Numbered from the stretch's first letter, positions 12,470-24,983 are shown. The stretch is DNA of 64,000 nucleotides from Climacteris rufus (GCA_013398175.1 VZRZ01004629.1:935705-999704); one strand, 5' to 3'. Notes: generated by a model not told the origin, from the letters alone. Made by a program: numbers and translations.

Positions 12470-13375
12470 AAACGTTGGAAGGGGCCTTAAAGCAACATCT
12501 TTTCCACTAGACCAGATTGTGAAAATCCCCATCCAACCTGGCCTTGAACATTTTGAGGGATGGAACAGCAACAATTTCTCTGTAACCCCATCACAGGAGG
12601 CCACCGAATTTGTCAGACACTATTTGCCCTTAGTGAAGCCATGCTGGCTGTTGCCAAACACCTCCTGATTTTCCATGTGCCTTACCAGTAGGATCTGCTC
12701 CATGGTCTTGCCAAGCACCAGGGTGAGACTGACCAGCCTGCAGTTTTCTGTGTGTTCTTTATTCCCTTTTTAAAAATGGAGGTTATGTTTCTCCTTTTCT
12801 AGTCAGTGGGAACTTCATTGAGCTGCCATGACTTTTCAAATATGATGGATAGTGGCTTAGCCACTTCTTTCACCACTTTCCTCAGGATCCATGGATATAT
12901 CTCCTCAAGTCCCTTGTATACTTCAGGTTCCTTAGATGGTCTCAAACCAATCTTCCTACAGCAGGAAGTTCTTCATTCTCTCCATCCCTGCCTTTGTCTT
13001 TGGAAACTAAGGAGGTGTGGCTGGAGCACTTGCCCATGAAGACTAAGGCAAAAAGTCATTGAGTACTTCAGCCTTGTCCATATCCTGGGTAACCAGGACT
13101 CCCATTTTCTTCCAGAGCAGGTCCATATTTTCCCTAGTCTTCATTTTATCACTATAGAAGTTTTTCTTCTTGCCCTTGATGTCCCTGGCCAGGTTAAATT
13201 GTTTCAGTGCTTTAACTTAATTTACCTGATCCTTGGCTGCTTGGCCAGTTTCTGTGTAGGCAGCCCTCACAGGCTTCCTTTTTGAACCTGGGCTGATTCA
13301 AGAGCTCCTTGTTCCTCCTGGCATTTTTGCCTGACTTAGTCTTTGGTGGAATGCATTCCTCGGGAGCTTGGAGAA
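12470..13375 (-). mobile_element. CR1 LINE relic: RT fragment joined to 3' tail
   Basis: The minus strand encodes decayed CR1 ORF2 peptide. Recognisable segments include LARDIKGKK (near 13190) and HGFTKGK followed by a stop and CLTNSVAS (12600-12650), which match the region N-terminal to and just inside the CR1 reverse transcriptase. In-frame stops and frame changes show it is dead. At about 12582 the RT sequence (…DGVT) passes directly into the CR1 3' end, recognisable by the antisense of the AAGTGTTCAAGGCCAGGTTGG-type tail and the TTGGAAGGGGCCTTAAAG end near 12475-12492. The catalytic RT core, the ORF2 C-terminus and most of the 3' UTR are therefore missing. The 5' end is also truncated at about 13375, as is usual for CR1. 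The terminal ATTCTATG repeats of CR1 are not visible. Confidence 0.85.
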
Positions 13376-14424
13376 TATTTTATGCCTTCAAGTCACTGAA
13401 CTATGTCCAATTTAATGCAACTTTCTCTCTAAGGGAACCGAGTAAACTGTGCAGCTGGGATGTTGGCATAAATATTCATGAATTGCTAAAAAAGCTAATA
13501 GGATCAATAAGAGTGCAACCTAAAAGACTACATCACTCTTAGTAAGTAAGGATTCAATTCTGTTGACAGCCAAGTCAAGAAAACAGTTTGTCATTGCCTC
13601 TCAAAGAGTCAGGGCAGGGAACGAAATTGCACAGAACTACTCTGCAGCCTGTGTTGTAGCCTGAAAGGAGCACTCAACTTGGGAATCAGTTAGGAGCTAC
13701 CAAAAATACATAGGTCTAGTGAGAAAAAGCATTTTGCCATCTAAAAGCTGTAACAAAAATAAATTCACAAAACTGCAGGAAGAAAACACTAGTACTAATT
13801 TGAGGAAAAGATTCTTGTTCCCCCACTCCTTTTACTGCTGGCTGTTTCCTTTCACTCCACTGGACCCTTGAACTGAAATGGCTGCACTCACAGTTCTCCA
13901 CATTGTGCTTTGCCTTCTATGCCTCTGCACCACTGCTGACTGAGGTCTCCCACAGCTTCCCTTGTCATTCCCTCATTTTCCATCACAACACAAAAATGTT
14001 TTCTGGACCATGGAAGAAGAGATGCCTCCTAGTCTAGTGACCAAGGTCACCCCATTGGGATCACCATCCCTCCAATGATGACTATGCCAGCGTTTACTGC
14101 CAGCAGAACACTGTCTGTATCCAGAGCCCTTCTGTGAGACACCCAATTGCACAAATCACAGAATATTCTCCAGACATTTGAATTCATCTCTCCCCAGTCT
14201 TGATGGGACACACAGAGGCAGGGGGTGGCTGTGTGCTGCCTTGAGCCTTCTGCAGTCAGCTGCAGGTGATTCTTTGGCTGGTCAAACCCACCATACGCAT
14301 CAGAACCTCCCCTGGTCAGAGGGGCCAGTCAAGACACGTGGAGAGGAGTGTGAGGGGAACAGGCAACATCTGCTGTGGTCAAGACAGCCCTGAGGGTCCA
14401 CAGCCCACACGTAGTGGGGCTAGG
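13376..14424. other. unassigned sequence between CR1 fragments
   Basis: Somewhat GC-richer than the surroundings from about 13900 on. No coding frame with a known domain was seen. It may include degraded repeat sequence that I could not place. Confidence 0.4.
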
Positions 14425-14535
14425 GCAGCCTTTTGTCCTAATATTCAATCTACACCTTTCCTGGCACAACTTGAGACCATTTCCTCATGTCCTGTCACTG
14501 TTACTTGGCCACAACATTCCCCCTGGCCACAACCA
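14425..14535 (-). mobile_element. CR1 LINE 3' UTR fragment
   Basis: The plus strand carries the antisense of the CR1 3' UTR: CCTAATATTCAATCTACACC, then CTGGCACAACTTGAGACCAT, then TGTCCTGTCACTGTTACTTGG and CTGGCCACAACC. These are colinear with the CR1 block known from bird genomes. Both ends are truncated: the CR1 3' terminus is absent on the left, and the match fades at about 14535 on the right. Confidence 0.7.
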
Positions 14536-14582
14536 AAGGGATGCTGCTGGGATGCACATGGTGGCTTTAAGAAAACATTGAT

Positions 14583-14845
14583 CTGCATAACTTGGGGCTG
14601 TTCCCCTTATAAAACTGCCCTGCCCCAAGCAGGATGACCTTGTGATCAGTGATAACCCAATCCTGCTGCTCCTGCAAAAGGGATCCCCCTTTGCAGCGAC
14701 AAAGTGTGGAATTTGTAATGCATATGTAATGAAACTGCTGCTGTTTTCTTGGCTGTGAGTCTTGGACAAAGCCTTAAGTCTGTAATGCAAATTTGTGTTA
14801 TTATATAGACTAGTGTGTAGAAATAAAAGGTGTAATTTGTAGTTG
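14583..14845 (+). other. 263-bp unit with TATA box and poly(A) signal between direct repeats
   Basis: TATAAAA lies at 14608-14614 and AATAAA at 14822-14827, followed by a GT-rich stretch. The unit is bounded by an exact 8-bp direct repeat, ACATTGAT, at 14575-14582 and 14846-14853. No terminal inverted repeats or homopolymer tail are visible. It could be part of an LTR with wrongly placed ends, a short inserted element, or a chance arrangement. It encodes no recognisable protein. Confidence 0.3.
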
Positions 14846-14853
14846 ACATTGAT

Positions 14854-17800
14854 TCAAATTGTTGTGACCTTACAAGTTCTGCGTTTTTTAAGTAAGATAG
14901 ACGGAGTAGTGGAGGTGAAAAAGAGTAAGAAGCAAGGAGCAGCTGAAAGAAACCATTATGCACTGACCCCAGCCTCCAGCACCTCTTGCCTACTCTCAGA
15001 GGGAATCAAGAGGGAACTGAACATAACTCACAGTAAAAACAAGAGGAATTGAGGCTGCAAAGGGAGGAGGAAAGGTACTGGACTGAAGCCTGGGGAAGGA
15101 AAAAGAAAGATGTTTCTGTAAGTGTTTAATTGTTTATTCTCTTGGTTTTTTTCAATACCCAAATCAATAAATTGAAGTTTGTTAATTAGCACTGAATTAA
15201 GTGAAATTCCTGAAATAAAGACTATCTCATCATAGCAATGTTGTTCAGCCCTCTGCACAATTTCTGTAGTCCTGGGCTACAGGAAAAAGTGGAGAGATAA
15301 CCCACTCCCCACTCCAGATTTCAAGGAATTAGCCCTGTTTCTCTTTTGGTTTTCTTTCAGCTCTCTGGATTGGAATGGTATATTTCTAAACGCAATTTCA
15401 GTCTTGTTTTGGAGGATTCCATTTTTGGGTTTGAATTGAATGGTCAAAGAGAAAAACAGCCACATAAACCATTTTTGGTGCAGCTCTAGTGTAGAGGGCA
15501 TGTTTTTCATCTCTGTAGAAGTCCAACTATATTTTTCAGTCTAAAGTTATAACACTAAATTTTCTCTTTGCACTTTCATTCAGATTGCTTCTGAAGTTGG
15601 TTTTAGTACAGTTGAAGGAAAGTTGTTTTACTTCTTATGTCAGAAACTCACATGGGCAAGAGCAATTGGAAGAAAGACATACAAATGGATAAAATAAGTC
15701 TCTGTCAGAGAAGTGTTGAAACTGGTGGGCAAGAATGTTGGTTATATAAAGCAAATGAGACCATAACACTGAGAGAGCACCACAATTAAAAGTACTGAAG
15801 GAAAATAAGAACATAATGAGGAAATCAGTTACAAAAATCTGTTCAACTTAGAATTTGACTGCTGTAGTTAGAAACAGAGGATAACAAGTGATGTACTGAA
15901 AAACACACAGTCTTTGGGTTTAGGGAGATAAGTAAATCATCCTGTGATAGCAAATAAACTGATTAAAGTGTAAGAGACTCTCCATCTTCTGTTGAGTTGA
16001 TGCATCAAAGATAAACCAATAAGAGAGAGTCAAACCTCCCTTGCTTAGACTAATGAAAACACTCTGATCACCAGCAAGGGATCAGGGTCGACACATTTCA
16101 GCAGGATGCTTTAGGAAGCACTCAGGCACAACCAAATGAAGTGTAACAGGTCTCATACTCTGACCTGTTCCTAAGAGAGACCTTGAATAGTCTGTTCCAG
16201 CATTGGAAAGCTGAGTAAATGGGCTTCTGCTGGGAAAAAAAAACTGTTTAACTGGGTAAGGGCATCAGCTTGAGAGGAAATCTTTAGAGGAAGGAAATCA
16301 GTCTAGCTTTTTTTCCAAGACTTGGTTGCCAAAACAGATTGGCTCATTGGCCCCGTTCGCCAGCACTGAGATGGTGAAATGTTTTATTTCTGTTCTTCCT
16401 TAGGCAAGCTCCCAGCAAAATCGGTGAAGATTCATCTCTTTAAAAATCTACCCTTTTCATGTCCTTTTGATGAGGCATATGAATATTGTCTCACTAATGG
16501 GTTTTAAATGCATCTCAGTAGGATCTTAAAAGTGGATTTGCATGGACAACTTTAGTGGTTTTGAAATGACAGCTAATCTCAAGTAACCATTCAGAATTCA
16601 GTGTCAGTGTGCATGTACATGGATCCCAGTGGCATCTTGGACTAGTCTCATCTAATAGTACTTTTAATTCTTTTGAGCTTTCTTTTTCTTTTTAATCGTC
16701 TTGTTTTACTTATTGAAACAGATGCATACCATTTCCCTCCTAAATATTTTTGTTTATGGTATGTACAGTAAAAAGGTCACTTCTCCCATTTCCTCTCCCT
16801 GGAGCCCAACACCAAAGAGATTTACCTAGGCAGGAGACGTACCTAATCTTTTAGCCCTAATACCAGTGGGAGGGGGGTCTCAAGACCCTCTGGCCAACAT
16901 CCACTGTTTTAAGTGACAACAGAGTGAACAGTCTTCTGACTGACAAACTGTTCCACTTACCATAATAAAGTACCTTAACAAGGGATTTTGTGGACAGAGA
17001 GGAAGATAATTTCTGAATAACACTGGCCAAGAGTTAAAAATTAATAAATATTTCTGGATGGTCTTGTTGGTAATGAAACAGCAGATCTTTGAAGGACTCA
17101 GTGCTTTTTTAAAATACCAGATAACTCCTCAGAAGCCAATAGCTGCTTTCAGAACTCTAGACTATTTGCCCATTCCCAAGCAGAATAGGCGTATCTCTTC
17201 TTTATGGTGGTCCTCTAACTGTGGTAGAACTAGGGTTACTCATGACTGCAGTCAATCTGGAAAAAGGGCCATGTGTAGAAATTTCTAGCAATGAGAAGGT
17301 TTACAGTGGGAACACAAAGTTCGACCTGGACATATGGATGCAAAAGCCACATAAAGGTATTACCTCCCTATTGGTAGTTTGAGAGCAAGGAAAATTATTT
17401 TTTTCCACTGAACTTTCATATAAGGCTGGCCATGAAGTTTTTGTCTTTGCGTCCCACTAGTAGCCCATAACAACAGGATTTACTGGAATTTGTAGTGAAA
17501 AAACTCTTCATTTGGGGAGCATTATCTGTATGTCAACTATGTTTGCCAAGGTCAAGTCCAGAAGAGGGATGGACTGTGGAGGTTTTGTCCTCAATAATGT
17601 CACAAATATATGAATTTTAAAATTTGGCATAAGATGGGCTTAATTTCATTTTTTTGAACAAACACTGAGTATAGATGAAATGTGGATCTCTATCACAGAA
17701 ACTTACCTAGAGCAATGTAAGTACAAGATTTAGTGTAGTAGGAACCTGGTTTTGCAGGAGATGTAACTGCAAATGGAGTCTACAAGAGGATTTAAAAAAA

Positions 17801-20800
17801 AAAAAAGAAGAAAAGATAAAAACAGAAAGGTTGAAAACTGTGATAGAGAACTTCACAACAGGCAACACATGTACCTTTGTGTTTTGAAGGCAAGTCCATG
17901 ACAAAGAATTCACAAGTCCTTTTCCAGATCACAGTAGAACATGAGTGATACCTCCCCCAAATTCTGATGGCAAACCACTGTGTGTTATTGTAATAAAATA
18001 CATTATTTAATTCCATTCACAAACTGGATGAAGTTTCTCTGAAGGTTTTTGTTCTTTGTTCATACCACACTCACTGAAAATTATTCCAAAACTTAATATT
18101 CTTTATAAATTACTTGCCTAGCTACTTTATACCTATTAGCCTTGTGCCATTACCATCTTCATGCCTCCTTCACAGTTTACTTTTCCTGCTGCTTTTTTCC
18201 CAATTAATTTATCAAGAACATATTCATACCTTCTTAACCTCTTTTTAGTCAGTGTTAATGTAACTTTAAGATTTGTCTGTAAATCAGAGGCTCCATTCTT
18301 CTGACTAGCCTTCTATCTCTTTTCTTGTTTGTTTGGAATATATCTTTCCCAAGTGCAGATACAAAATCAACACATACTACATCACAAGCGTCACAGATTT
18401 CCTATATGAGGCCAGTGGAAATACAAGTCTGGGTAAAACTTAAAATTGCATCCCAGAATTAGAATGATGTAATGAATACAGACATAGCTTCTGTTAAATA
18501 AATGCCTACTATGTGGCAGAAATTCTTGTTCATGACCTTGTATTGTATCCCCTTTTTATCACTGTAAGTTCTTCTGGGTCTTCTTAATTCTCCCCTGTTT
18601 AAATCTCCTCTGCACTGACAGTAACTTAGAGCTTCATTTCAGTTCATTAAGTATATATATAATGAATATGCTACCTACTTCATATGGAGATCTGTCCCAG
18701 TATTAATCCTTGAATATCTTTATGGCTCAGGCATAGATTATATCTTGGAAGTGTAATATGATTATTCACATAATATAAAACACTGTCAGTAATACTTGGA
18801 ATGCCCCAACAGTGGGAGGCCAAGGAGGGAAGACTGACCTTTTGAATATTATATTTATTATGTACCACTTACAGGAAGTTAATACACAACACATTGCCCA
18901 TAAACCTATAATAAAGGATGTCTAGTCTGATTAGTGCAGAGACAAGCTCACATGTCAGAAAATGTCTAGCCCTGATAGCCTCATACTGCATGCTGTCCAG
19001 TTAGGCTTAGGGAAAACAGTACACAATACAGCTTCTGGATACCTTCTGCTTCCTAGATATGTTGAGTCTGGTTTGCTTTTCACTCTACAAGCCATGTAGC
19101 ATTTTTCCCCTGTCCTGTTGAAACAGATAAGGCTGCAGTAAAACCCTGCTGAATTTCTTCATCCTTACTAAGCTGCAGAATTCAGCAACATGCTCATGCA
19201 GAAGTACACAATAGCTGCACACCTGAAGTTTTATTTAAAGTTTCGACTCCCCGAATAAAAGGTTGAATACTTTATTCCGTTTGTTTTGGTAAAATGATGT
19301 CATATAAATGGATTGAAAAATATATTGACTAAGGTTAAAAGGAAAATGTAACATATGTTCCTAACTGTGCCTTTATATTAGTCAAAGATTTTTATTTGTT
19401 AGTTGAGAAAATGCCCTTTGTTTTTGAGCTGCTACAGTAGGAAGCAGATGGCTGTTTAAATCCCAGAATTCCCACCAGAAAATGTGAACAGATGTCTGTA
19501 AGCAGAAATAGAAAAAAAAAGTCTTTCTGTAAGTCCATATACTGGGAACAGAGCTATTTATGAGATTTTACAAAAATCTGTCTGCTTCCAGAAGCCAATA
19601 AAATGTTTTGTCTCCCTTTACCTTTTCCCCTTCTTCCCTGTCATTTTAAAAGTACATACCTGTAATGTGGATGGAGTTTTGATAAAGCAGCTCAACTTTT
19701 AGGTGTGTAGGAATAGTCCTAGTAACACATGTAGCAACTGTGTGTGTCTGTCTTCCTCAAAACAGTAACTTCTTTTCCATATTTGTTGATATTACAGGTA
19801 CAAAATCTGTCATTTACACAAAAGTTGAACTACAGAGCAAGGCTCAGTGCAAAATAAACTTAATTTCAGAAGGCCTAGCCATTACAGAACAGCAGACATG
19901 TAAGTGGACAAGGTTTAACATTCAGCAGAGGTTTTGCTAACAGACCTGAAATCCTGTGTCTCTTTCAAATATTCATTTTCCTTCCTTGTTTTTCAGTGTT
20001 TTATATCCATTATACTGGAAAACAAGACTGCTTACTCAGAATGACACCATTTCACCTCTAATAATATGTAAAATTTAACACACAAACATGCAGCGAAAGA
20101 TTGACAGCTGCCCATAGGCACCATTTAGTGTCATGGATGCATAACAAAAGTTCAGAGTTTTGGGGGGAAAAAAAAACCAAACCAAAACAAATGTAAATAC
20201 AGACTTTCTAATATGCTACCCCTTGGAGATTACAGAATATAGAACCAACTTAAACTCAGTTCTTGTACCCTTAAGGATTCCTCTCTGATTTTCTCCTACA
20301 ATTGACTTTCAGCCCTTAGAACAAAACAGAACCACATCTGAGATTTCTCATTAAGTTGTTGAGAAATAAAGTGTCTTTATGACAGTTAAAGTAACATGGG
20401 GAAAACAGTCCTATATTCACATATGAAAAAATGGGTTTCCAGACATCAGAATGTTCTCTTGGGGTTACTACCAACTCAGTGCTCAGTAGCAGTCAGAAAA
20501 GTGAATGAATGCTAGGAATTACTAGGAAAGGATTAAATAACATCATTCTCAGTTGTACATGGCTGAACATCCTGTACAGATCTGGTCTTCCTTTTCACTC
20601 CAGAGGGGGTTCAGAAGAGGATTTAAAATAGACAATAGCTTCTAAAAGAACAAACAAACAAATAAACCCCAACAAATGACATATGATAGATGTCTGTAAA
20701 ATCTGTATATAATAATAGGAATAGATAGACAGGAATCAATTGCTCCCTGCTCCTCCTAATGTGAAGTTGCAGGCCTTCAATAAAGCTACCAGTTACCTAG

Positions 20801-20999
20801 TTTAGAATACGCAGAAGGGTCTGATTCTGCACACAGCAGGTAGTGAAGATATAGAAAGTACTACGGTGTGTGATATATGTTAAAATTTTACACCAAATAT
20901 GAAAAAATGACTGGGTAAATTCACGGATAAATCCACTGAGACGGTATAAATACATAGAACCTCTAAGCTAAAAATGTTAGGCTAGACCAGACTACACTA
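14854..20999. other. unique AT-rich sequence, no gene recognised
   Basis: Contains an A-run at 17794-17806 and several short frames without identifiable domains. No CR1, LTR or RNA gene was recognised. Confidence 0.5.
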
Positions 21000-21553
21000 G
21001 AATAAACTGTTTCACTTGGAAGGGACCACAATGATCATCTAATCCAACTACCTGACTACTTCAGGGCTGATCAGAAGTGCAAGCATATTATTAAGGGCAT
21101 TGTCTGAATGTCTCAAATACTGACAGGCTCAGGGCATCTCTACCTCTCTAGGAAGCCTGTTCCAAAGTTTGACCCCGCTGTTAGAGAAATGTTTTCTAAT
21201 ACCCAGTCTAAAGCTCCTCGGCACAGCTTTGAACCATTTCAAGCATCATGCCACTGGATCCCAGGGAGCAGAGTTCAGTATCTCCCTTTCCATTTCCTCT
21301 CCTCAGATTGCTGCCGAGAGCAATGAGGTTGCACTTCAGACTCCCTTTCTGCAAAACAAATTAGACCAAAGTTCACAGGCACTCCACACAGGACAATCCT
21401 TCCAGCCCTTTCAGCACCTTTGTCCTCCTCTGGATGTATTCATGGATCTTTACATGCTTCTTAATTCATGGGGTCCAGCATCATACACAGTGCTCAAGAT
21501 GAACCCACAACAATGCTGAATACAGCAGGATAATCATCTCTTGACTGGCTTGC
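21000..21553 (-). mobile_element. CR1 LINE, 3' segment in insertion orientation
   Basis: The plus strand starts AGAATAAACTGTTTCACTTGG and GAAGGGACCACAATGATCAT, the antisense of the CR1 3' terminus. It continues through the CR1 3' UTR (AGCCTGTTCCAAAGTTTGACC, TTAGAGAAATGTTTTCTAAT). It then enters the end of ORF2 (CACAGTGCTCAAGATGAACCC, AGCAGGATAATCATCTC), and the match ends in GACTGGCTTGC at 21553. The 3' end is therefore at the left, and the copy runs 5'-ward to the right until an inversion junction. Confidence 0.85.
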
Positions 21554-21842
21554 AGAGGGATCTAGACAGATTGGACATGGGGCAACAAATAACAGGACGA
21601 AATTTAACAAGTCAAAATGCTGGATTCTGCATTGAGGATGGAGTAATGCCAGCCACGAGTATAGACTGGGAGAGGAGTGGCTAGAGACTAGCCCTGCAGA
21701 AAGGGACCAGCAGCAGGCTTTTTTGAAGTGAGCAGTGTGTGCTCTGGCAGCCCAGAGCCCAAACCCTATCCTGGGTTGCATCAAACAGAGCATGACCAGC
21801 CCATCAAAAGATGTGATCATCCTGGTGTATTCAGTATTGCTG
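21545..21842 (+). mobile_element. CR1 LINE, inverted 5' segment
   Basis: The plus strand here reads as sense CR1 ORF2 near its C-terminus. It includes GATCTAGACAGATTGGAC (a RDLDRLD-type peptide), then GCAGCCCAGAGCCC and CCTATCCTGGGTTGCATCAA, colinear with the CR1 ORF2 end. This is opposite in orientation to the adjoining fragment at 21000-21553 and lies upstream of it in the CR1 consensus. Bases 21790-21839 repeat, in inverted orientation, the consensus interval at 21510-21553. The arrangement fits the 5' inversion of a single insertion. A separate second CR1 insertion is possible but less economical. Confidence 0.8.
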
Positions 21843-24800
21843 CTTGTAAAACGTTTGAGGGTTGAGTGTGTTCTGCTCTTGTTCTCTGACATTGTGGCAC
21901 TGTCAGAGACAGGATGCTGGACCAAACAAATCCTTGGTTTTGCTCAGGTTGATTCTCTGCTGTGCTGTGCAGAGGTCCCCACAGCCTAGGCAGACATCTA
22001 ATGCTACCACAGATGGACTGTAAAAAAGATTAAGAGTTTCTATTCTCCCATACAGTGAGGAACATCAGCCATCTCCCTAATGCTGTAGAAAGGAAAAGAG
22101 AATCATAGCAATGGTAAACATAATAGCTGTGTGTAAATGATATCATTTTTGCAAGGGAAATTCTGAAGGTTATTGGGTTCCAAATGTATCATATTTGGAC
22201 TCATAAATATAGCTTTAAATGCACAGGTTCCATGTAGCATGCATAAGAACTTTAGACAGCACCTGCATGATTTCAGAGATAAATGAAATAGATGTGAAAA
22301 GTTAATTATTTTCAAAAGCACAGCTAGAAACAGTCACTTGATTAGATGGAGTATCTTGACATTTTTTAATAAAACTGGAGGAAAGGTTGCAAAAAGAACA
22401 GGTATCAAGCAAAATCATGTTTCAAAGCAACTAATTTTCTAATAAAAGAACTTGCAAAGAAGCATTCTCTTCTTATTAAATAAGAAGAGAATTAACTAAG
22501 CTAACACATCAGCATGTCTGGCAAAGCTGATAATCTGAGTGGAAACCATTGTCATTGGCAAACCCTCAAAAGATTATTATTTCAAGAATTTTAACTTTGC
22601 ACTCTTTTATTAGTCTTAGTTTGTGATGAAAAGCTGAAGTTGTGAATCACGCAGATTAAGGGGAGGGTTTATCTGTATGATTAAATGAAGATAATGAATC
22701 CATAAATCCATGCCAGTGGTAATCAGAAAGCCATGATTCAGCTTAGAGTTATGAATTTCAGTGGGGGATGCTTTTTAAACAAAGTTTTATTATATATACC
22801 CACAATTCCAGAGTAGGTCTAGTCCTGAAAAAAAAAACAAACCAAACAACAGGAGAACAGTCAAAATGTCCTGTTAATTCTTATTAACTCATAATCAATT
22901 TTCTATGCAACTCAGCTGGTCTACTGGGGGTTTCTTCATCTATAGGCACTTCTAGGTTTTGATTTTGATTAACAACTACTTATTTAGTACTTACTTCTGA
23001 AGAAACTACATTCCCCATTCCCTGCTAGGGAAAGAAACACTGAAGTCATTCCCAAAATAAAGGAGGTTTTCTGCACCTTTCCATCTCATTTTCTCCCAAG
23101 AATCTTTCGGTACTTACAGGCAGTTATTGGCAGCAGAGTTAACTTGACATAGACCCACGATCTATCTTTTACTCCACAATCAAGAGATACCAGGATAATA
23201 TTTATCAGGATGCACTAATGTCAAGCCAATTTAGACTTTTTTCTTCTTCATGGAATTTGTTTGTAAAGCAAACTAACCACAGGGAAAAGTAGATGATGGA
23301 TCTGTGAGCAGGAAGGAAATATCCAGGATTTTTAATACTGAAAATGTTTGAAATAACCAACAGTATTGTTTACTAAACTGATACTATTTTCTAAGGAGTT
23401 TCTGGCAGCTATGACATGTTTTGCCAAAAGGTCTAAGTGACACTCACAGGAGTATAAGTAGTTCTCCATTACTAATTAGCCATGTGGTTGGCTTTGTGAT
23501 CATTCTACAAGAGCTATTTTTGTCAGAATAGGGGTTAATATACAGAAGCCAAATCTTCACGGTTCACTGCAAGGCAGATATTCATACAAGGAAGAGATGT
23601 CATAGTAGGAACATATATCAGGTTATGGAAGTAATAAAATGGAAAGGAAACAGACAGTAATTTCAGGAAATCTAGAGCTCGTGTTAAGTAGATGGTCTAC
23701 AATGCATTCAATTTTAATGCTTCTGTAAAACTGAAACCAAGAAAATCACAGCTATATTGGTTCATAATCTGATCCCTGTTTTCAGCCCATGGGCAGAACA
23801 GTTGTTTGAAACCCCAGAATTAAGACTTCTGTCTTTTCCATCAATGGTGGAACAGGTTTTCTGGTAGCCACCCAATGAGCACTGCGTGAGAAAATAGAAG
23901 AAAAATTAAGCTGCTTACATTGCTAACATTAAATTCTGAAAAAAAAACCACAAACAAACAAACAAATTTACACCATCATATTTGAAGAAACTATCCTGTT
24001 TATTCAACAGTGCAGTATTGTTCAACTTTATGCAAAGTACAAAATGTCTGGGAATTTGCTTCCTGCTGAACTGAAAAGTTTCAATTACTCTTAGCCAGAT
24101 TTTAGCAGGATTAGCATAAATGCAGAGACTTTCCATTGAATTAATGGTCTGAATGTCATTAGAGAATGCACCCAAACTGGTTGAAAGTTCATACTAGTTT
24201 CAGAGTTACAGATCAGAAGGCAGCTTCAAATCTGAAACACCAGTCCTTCAAATTCCTACTCCCCGCTACCCTGACAGTCAAGTAAATGCAATTCACTGCT
24301 CTCCACCCTCCTCCCATCTGTTCCTCCTCATCCCAAATCTTTTGTCCCTAGCCTTTATTTTCACTTGAATGAAAACAGGAGAGTTTTCCTCCAGAGTGTA
24401 CCTTACAAGTCAGCAGTTTGCTTCACATAGATGCTGGACATCAACAGGTGCCAAATAGCAATTTGCCTTACATCAAAAAAGGATGTGTACACCATGTGCA
24501 CTTGCAGGAATTAAAACAGTACCAGGATCTTCTTTTCTTTTTGCAGATGCAGCAATGAGGCAAAGACGAGGTTTTTGAGACAGAGAAAATAATGACAGAT
24601 GGGGTCCTTGCTACTCAGAATAGGAGCTTGAGAGGAGGTTCTTTAACTTCTCCTCCTTCATGAAAAGAGCTACACAGGAAGTAAAACAGAAGTCAACTGC
24701 TTTTTTCAGGATCTGCCTATGTTACTTGTAGAATGCAACATTTGTTGTAACAGATGCCTTATTTAAGATGTAAAATCAGGTGAGCTGGAAAAGCTATATG

Positions 24801-24932
24801 AAACTTTATTTTTACTTTTAGCTTATGACCCAGCTGCATTCATCTCCACATATTTTGTACTAGTAGGGGCAGTACTTTTTCCACCAAACTACTTCTCTAA
24901 CTCATTGTGAGGACTTCCTCATTCTAACTGCT
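21843..24932. other. unique AT-rich sequence with motif-rich block
   Basis: No gene was recognised. The part at about 22430-22790 is dense in homeodomain-like TAAT cores and contains a perfect inverted repeat, listed separately. A short (AAAC)n tract lies at about 23941-23965. Confidence 0.5.
22464..22492. repeat. perfect 14-bp inverted repeat, 1-bp spacer
   Basis: ATTCTCTTCTTATT is followed by a single A and then AATAAGAAGAGAAT, its exact reverse complement. It is not part of a recognised transposon end. It could be a dimeric protein-binding site or form a small cruciform. Confidence 0.9.
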
Positions 24933-24983
24933 GCCTCCCAGAAGTGAGTGCCTCCCAGAAGTGAGTGCCTCCCAGAAGTGAGT
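24933..24983. repeat. 17-bp unit tandemly repeated three times
   Basis: GCCTCCCAGAAGTGAGT occurs three times in a row without a mismatch (24933-24949, 24950-24966, 24967-24983). It is a short minisatellite seed and likely length-polymorphic. Confidence 0.9.

Noticed and set aside
24535..24575. Acceptor-like TTTTCTTTTTGCAG followed by an ATG
   Set aside because: No usable donor or sustained open frame follows; single acceptor-like sites are common in pyrimidine-rich DNA.
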